NCBI GenBank assembly: GCA_041745535.1
Contig: JBGTIS010000097.1
Span: forward strand, 1-15,108
Reading direction: 5' to 3'
DNA from: JBGTIS01 sp041745535
GTDB lineage: Bacteria; Bacteroidota; Bacteroidia; Cytophagales; Cyclobacteriaceae
DNA length: 15,108 nucleotides
Shown piece after piece: positions 12,645-15,108 of this stretch. A program made the position numbers and the translations under genes. The notes below the pieces were generated by a model. It was not told the DNA's origin and did not search any database. It was given only the letters and a program-made list of their open reading frames with translations. Each line of letters begins with the position of its first letter. Within the stretch, counting starts at the first letter, position 1.

Positions 12645-13688
12645 TTAGTTTTCGGTATACTGCACATATGTTTCCCATTTGTCTAACACTGCCTGAAAAT
12701 CAGCGGGCAGTTCCGAATCGAAAAACATGGGGTTACCCGTTACAGGATGCGTAAACCCCAGCGATTTGGCATGCAGTGCCTGACGCGGCATCAATTTAAA
12801 ACAATTTTCCACAAAAGACCTGTATTTTGAAAAAGGAGTTCCTTTTAAAATTTTATCCCCTCCGTAGGTGGAGTCATTAAACAAAGGATGGCCAATGTGT
12901 TTCAGGTGTGCCCTGATCTGATGCGTGCGGCCTGTTTCCAGCTTGCATTGAATAAGAGATACATACCGAAAGGGTTGAATAAGTCTATAGTGGGTAATGG
13001 CATGCCTTCCTGTTTCACCTTCCGGAAAGCCCATGGTAACCCGGCGGTCTTTCGGGCTTCGGCCCAGATTTACATCAATTGTTCCGGAATGTTCCCGCAA
13101 TTCGCCCCATACCAACGCATAATAAGTGCGGTCGATGGTATGATTGAAAAATTGCCTGGCAAGGCCTGTCATGGCACTTTCTGTTTTGGCAATTACCAGC
13201 AGGCCGGAGGTATCTTTGTCAATCCGGTGTACCAGGCCCGGGCGGCCTTCATTATTTTTCATGGTAGGCAATTGCTGAAAATGGTAGGCAAGGGCATTTA
13301 CCAGCGTACCCGTCCAGTTGTTGTAAGCCGGATGTACTACCATGCCCGGAGGTTTATTCACCACTAGCAAATGGTCGTCTTCAAATACAATATCCAGCGG
13401 AATATTTTCAGGAACTACGTCGGTATCGCGGGGCGGCTCGGGCAAAACCACCGTAATCACATCTTCCGGGCGCACTTTGTAATTAGGTTTTACAGTTTGG
13501 GCATTCACCAGCACGTGCTCATCTTTGATGACCTGCTGTATTTTATTACGGGTTACGTTGGGCAACCGATCCATCAGAAATTTATCGATGCGATACAAAC
13601 TCTGCTTACGATCGGCCACAATCCTGTAATGCTCAAACATTTCCTCCGACTCTTCTTCTTCCTGATATGATGACAATTCGTCCTGCAT
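12645..13688 (-). CDS. rluD: RluA-family 23S rRNA pseudouridine synthase, RluD type
   Basis: A 347-residue enzyme that isomerises uridine to pseudouridine in RNA. RluD-type members modify helix 69 of 23S rRNA. An acidic N-terminal extension (about residues 1-20) precedes an S4 RNA-binding domain at about 31-80 (RIDKFLMDRLPNVTRNKIQQ, KPNYKVRPEDVI). The catalytic domain has the diagnostic HRIDKDTSGLLVIAKT with nucleophile Asp157, then VNKPPGMVVHP at 109-119, TGRTHQIRAHL, and GHPLFNDSTYGG. The S4 domain plus full catalytic length favours RluD over the S4-less RluA, but RluC-like specificity cannot be excluded from sequence alone. The ATG at 13688 follows a promoter-like box by 16 bases; a second ATG at residue 17 would remove only the acidic tail. 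Confidence 0.95.
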   Translation of the reverse strand: MQDELSSYQEEEESEEMFEHYRIVADRKQSLYRIDKFLMDRLPNVTRNKIQQVIKDEHVLVNAQTVKPNYKVRPEDVITVVLPEPPRDTDVVPENIPLDIVFEDDHLLVVNKPPGMVVHPAYNNWTGTLVNALAYHFQQLPTMKNNEGRPGLVHRIDKDTSGLLVIAKTESAMTGLARQFFNHTIDRTYYALVWGELREHSGTIDVNLGRSPKDRRVTMGFPEGETGRHAITHYRLIQPFRYVSLIQCKLETGRTHQIRAHLKHIGHPLFNDSTYGGDKILKGTPFSKYRSFVENCFKLMPRQALHAKSLGFTHPVTGNPMFFDSELPADFQAVLDKWETYVQYTEN

Positions 13689-13704
13689 AGGGGTAAATTT
13701 TACG

Positions 13705-13712
13705 CAAATGTA
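13705..13712 (-). promoter_or_regulatory. Candidate -7 box for rluD
   Basis: The minus strand reads TACATTTG, an exact TAnnTTTG match, 16 bases before the rluD ATG. This implies a very short leader of roughly 10 bases. No good -33 element is visible. Confidence 0.45.
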
Positions 13713-13880
13713 TAAAATGATTGATTAACAGACTTGTTCTAAGCCATCTAATCATATTTTCCTGGTTTAAACCGATAAATTATTTTCGTAATAGCCGATT
13801 GGATTGCAAATTGCGGAATAATGTAAGCCCGAAACTTCAATCAAAAACCGGGAAGTGCTTTAGCAAACACGATTATTTGA

Positions 13881-13888
13881 TATCTTTG
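13881..13888 (+). promoter_or_regulatory. Candidate -7 box for the NamZ-like gene
   Basis: TATCTTTG matches TAnnTTTG exactly and lies 67 bases before the ATG at 13956. CTTT at 13858-13861 sits 19 bases upstream as a weak -33 element. Together with the minus-strand box at 13705-13712 it makes the 267-bp spacer (13689-13955) a divergent promoter region with no other gene visible. Confidence 0.5.
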
Positions 13889-13955
13889 ACTGAATGCCAT
13901 TATTTTTTACAAATTCAGCAGTATTCATTTTTATTATAAAAACCATTCAATACCA

Positions 13956-15108
13956 ATGAAAGTAGTCTCAGGTCTGGAAAATCTTCGGCTTCACCCTAAA
14001 CTTGCCGAACGTTATAAGGGTAATATAGGATACCTGTGTCACAGTGCTTCAGTAGATGCCAGTTACCGGCATGGTGTATTTACCATGAAAGAAATTTTTG
14101 GCAATCGTTTAGTCAAACTGTTTTCTCCACAGCATGGTTTTGTAGCGGATGTCCAGGATGATATGATCGAATCTAATCATTATCTACATCCGTATTTTAA
14201 ATTGCAAATCTGGAGCCTCTACTCCGAAACCCGGATCCCCAGCGACGAAATGCTGGAAGGGATCAACCATGTATTTGTAGACCTGCAGGATGTGGGCACC
14301 CGGGTGTATACCTACATCTACACCATGACGCACCTGATGGAAGCCTGTGCCCGGAAGGGTATAGATGTAATTGTACTGGACCGTCCCAATCCGGTGAACG
14401 GCGAGCAGATTGAAGGCAACCTACTGGAAAAAGAGTTTTCCTCTTTTGTAGGGCGCCATCCCATACCCGTTCGGCATGGGCTTACTATTGGTGAAGTGGC
14501 ACTTATGGCCAAAAAATACTGGAATATCGAATGTAAGGTAGCGGTAATAAAAACAGAAGGGTGGGCGCGATGGATGAATTTTGAAGATACCGGCATTCCC
14601 TGGGTAATTCCTTCTCCCAATTTGCCTACCGTAGAAGCCGCATTTACTTTTGTGGGCACAGTGTTGTATGAGGGCACCAATATGTCGGAAGGGCGGGGTA
14701 CTACCCGAAGCCTGGAAATTATCGGGCATCCACAGATAAGGCCTTTTGAGTTTTATGAGCATTTAGCTGCTGTGCTTCAAAAAAATACTTTAACAGGCTT
14801 TGTGCTGCGCCCGGTGAATTTTATGCCTACTTTTCAGAAACACCATAATGTTTCATGTGGTGGATATCAAATTCACGTTACCGACCGGAAACAGTTCGCA
14901 CCCTGGAAAGTATGCCAGGTATTATGCCGCGAATTTTATCATCATCCGGGAAAATGGTTTGCGTGGAAACAACCCCCTTACGAATACGAATGGGACCGCC
15001 TGCCCATTGACCTGATCAATGGTTCGGATAAAATCAGGCACTGGGTAGAAAAGAATGGTACGTTAGAAGAACTGAAAGTACTGGAAATGAAGGGGAGAGA
15101 CGAATACC
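13956..15108 (+). CDS. DUF1343 / NamZ-family protein (exo-beta-N-acetylmuramidase-like), 3' end outside window
   Basis: A frame from the ATG at 13956 is open to the right edge (384 codons plus one base). It shows DUF1343 features throughout: LFSPQHGFVADVQD (55-68), WSLYSETRIPSDEML (86-100), VDLQDVGTRVYTY (108-120), VLDRPNPVNG (140-149), HPIPVRHGLTIGE (168-180), PWVIPSPNLPT (215-225), LYEGTNMSEGRGTTRS (237-252), PTFQKHHNVSCGGYQIHVTD (291-310) and IDLINGSDKIR (351-361). Characterised NamZ proteins release N-acetylmuramic acid from peptidoglycan fragments. Glu91 in SLYSET is a candidate catalytic acid. Family members are about 400 residues, so only a short tail is missing. No signal peptide is present and no in-frame ATG lies just upstream, so this copy appears cytoplasmic, perhaps acting in muropeptide recycling (inference). 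Confidence 0.92.
   Translation, partial: MKVVSGLENLRLHPKLAERYKGNIGYLCHSASVDASYRHGVFTMKEIFGNRLVKLFSPQHGFVADVQDDMIESNHYLHPYFKLQIWSLYSETRIPSDEMLEGINHVFVDLQDVGTRVYTYIYTMTHLMEACARKGIDVIVLDRPNPVNGEQIEGNLLEKEFSSFVGRHPIPVRHGLTIGEVALMAKKYWNIECKVAVIKTEGWARWMNFEDTGIPWVIPSPNLPTVEAAFTFVGTVLYEGTNMSEGRGTTRSLEIIGHPQIRPFEFYEHLAAVLQKNTLTGFVLRPVNFMPTFQKHHNVSCGGYQIHVTDRKQFAPWKVCQVLCREFYHHPGKWFAWKQPPYEYEWDRLPIDLINGSDKIRHWVEKNGTLEELKVLEMKGRDEY

Noticed and set aside
12888..13670. Plus-strand open frames of 159 and 99 codons
   Set aside because: They are antisense to rluD, whose S4 and catalytic motifs account for this DNA.
14318..14762. Two overlapping minus-strand open frames of 113-120 codons
   Set aside because: They lie opposite the well-conserved NamZ-like gene and have no family-like motifs.

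Overview
The window looks like a chromosomal stretch from a member of the Bacteroidota, probably a Cytophagales-type bacterium. The reasons are several. Upstream regions carry the TAnnTTTG -7 box typical of that phylum, while Shine-Dalgarno sequences are weak or absent and leaders are A-rich. The gene content also fits: a lipoprotein GH130-family protein, a tricorn-like S41 peptidase with Bacteroidota-style features, a DUF1343/NamZ protein, a secreted TPR protein, and rpsT next to radC. No tRNA, rRNA, CRISPR array, transposase or phage gene is visible. Gene content is mainly housekeeping and cell-envelope.

Layout. On the minus strand, reading right to left from 2954 to 1, there is a GH130-like lipoprotein, an MscS-type mechanosensitive channel, and the N-terminus of a membrane-anchored protein that runs off the left edge. 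A plus-strand secreted subtilisin-like protease (3161-4813) starts divergently from the GH130 gene. It converges on a minus-strand tricorn-like S41 protease (4872-8025), with a terminator hairpin between them. The tricorn gene is interrupted by what looks like one extra base at 5327/5328. Removing one A restores a 1050-residue protein whose catalytic Ser-Asp pair lies after the break. From 8127 to 11156 on the plus strand come the rpsT promoter, rpsT and a very clean terminator, then radC, a small two-helix membrane protein, and a lipoprotein built from two copies of the same domain. A bidirectional terminator separates that lipoprotein from the minus-strand secreted TPR protein (11206-12513) and an RluD-type pseudouridine synthase (12645-13688). 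A DUF1343/NamZ-like gene starts divergently at 13956 and is still open at the right edge.

The genes do not form one pathway. Several act in or on the envelope: secreted proteases, glycan-active proteins, a channel, lipoproteins and a TPR protein. rpsT, radC and rluD are cytoplasmic housekeeping genes. I see no convincing undescribed multi-gene system. The best leads are the frameshifted tricorn gene, the internally duplicated lipoprotein, the orphan lipoprotein GH130 and the apparently leaderless NamZ-like protein.
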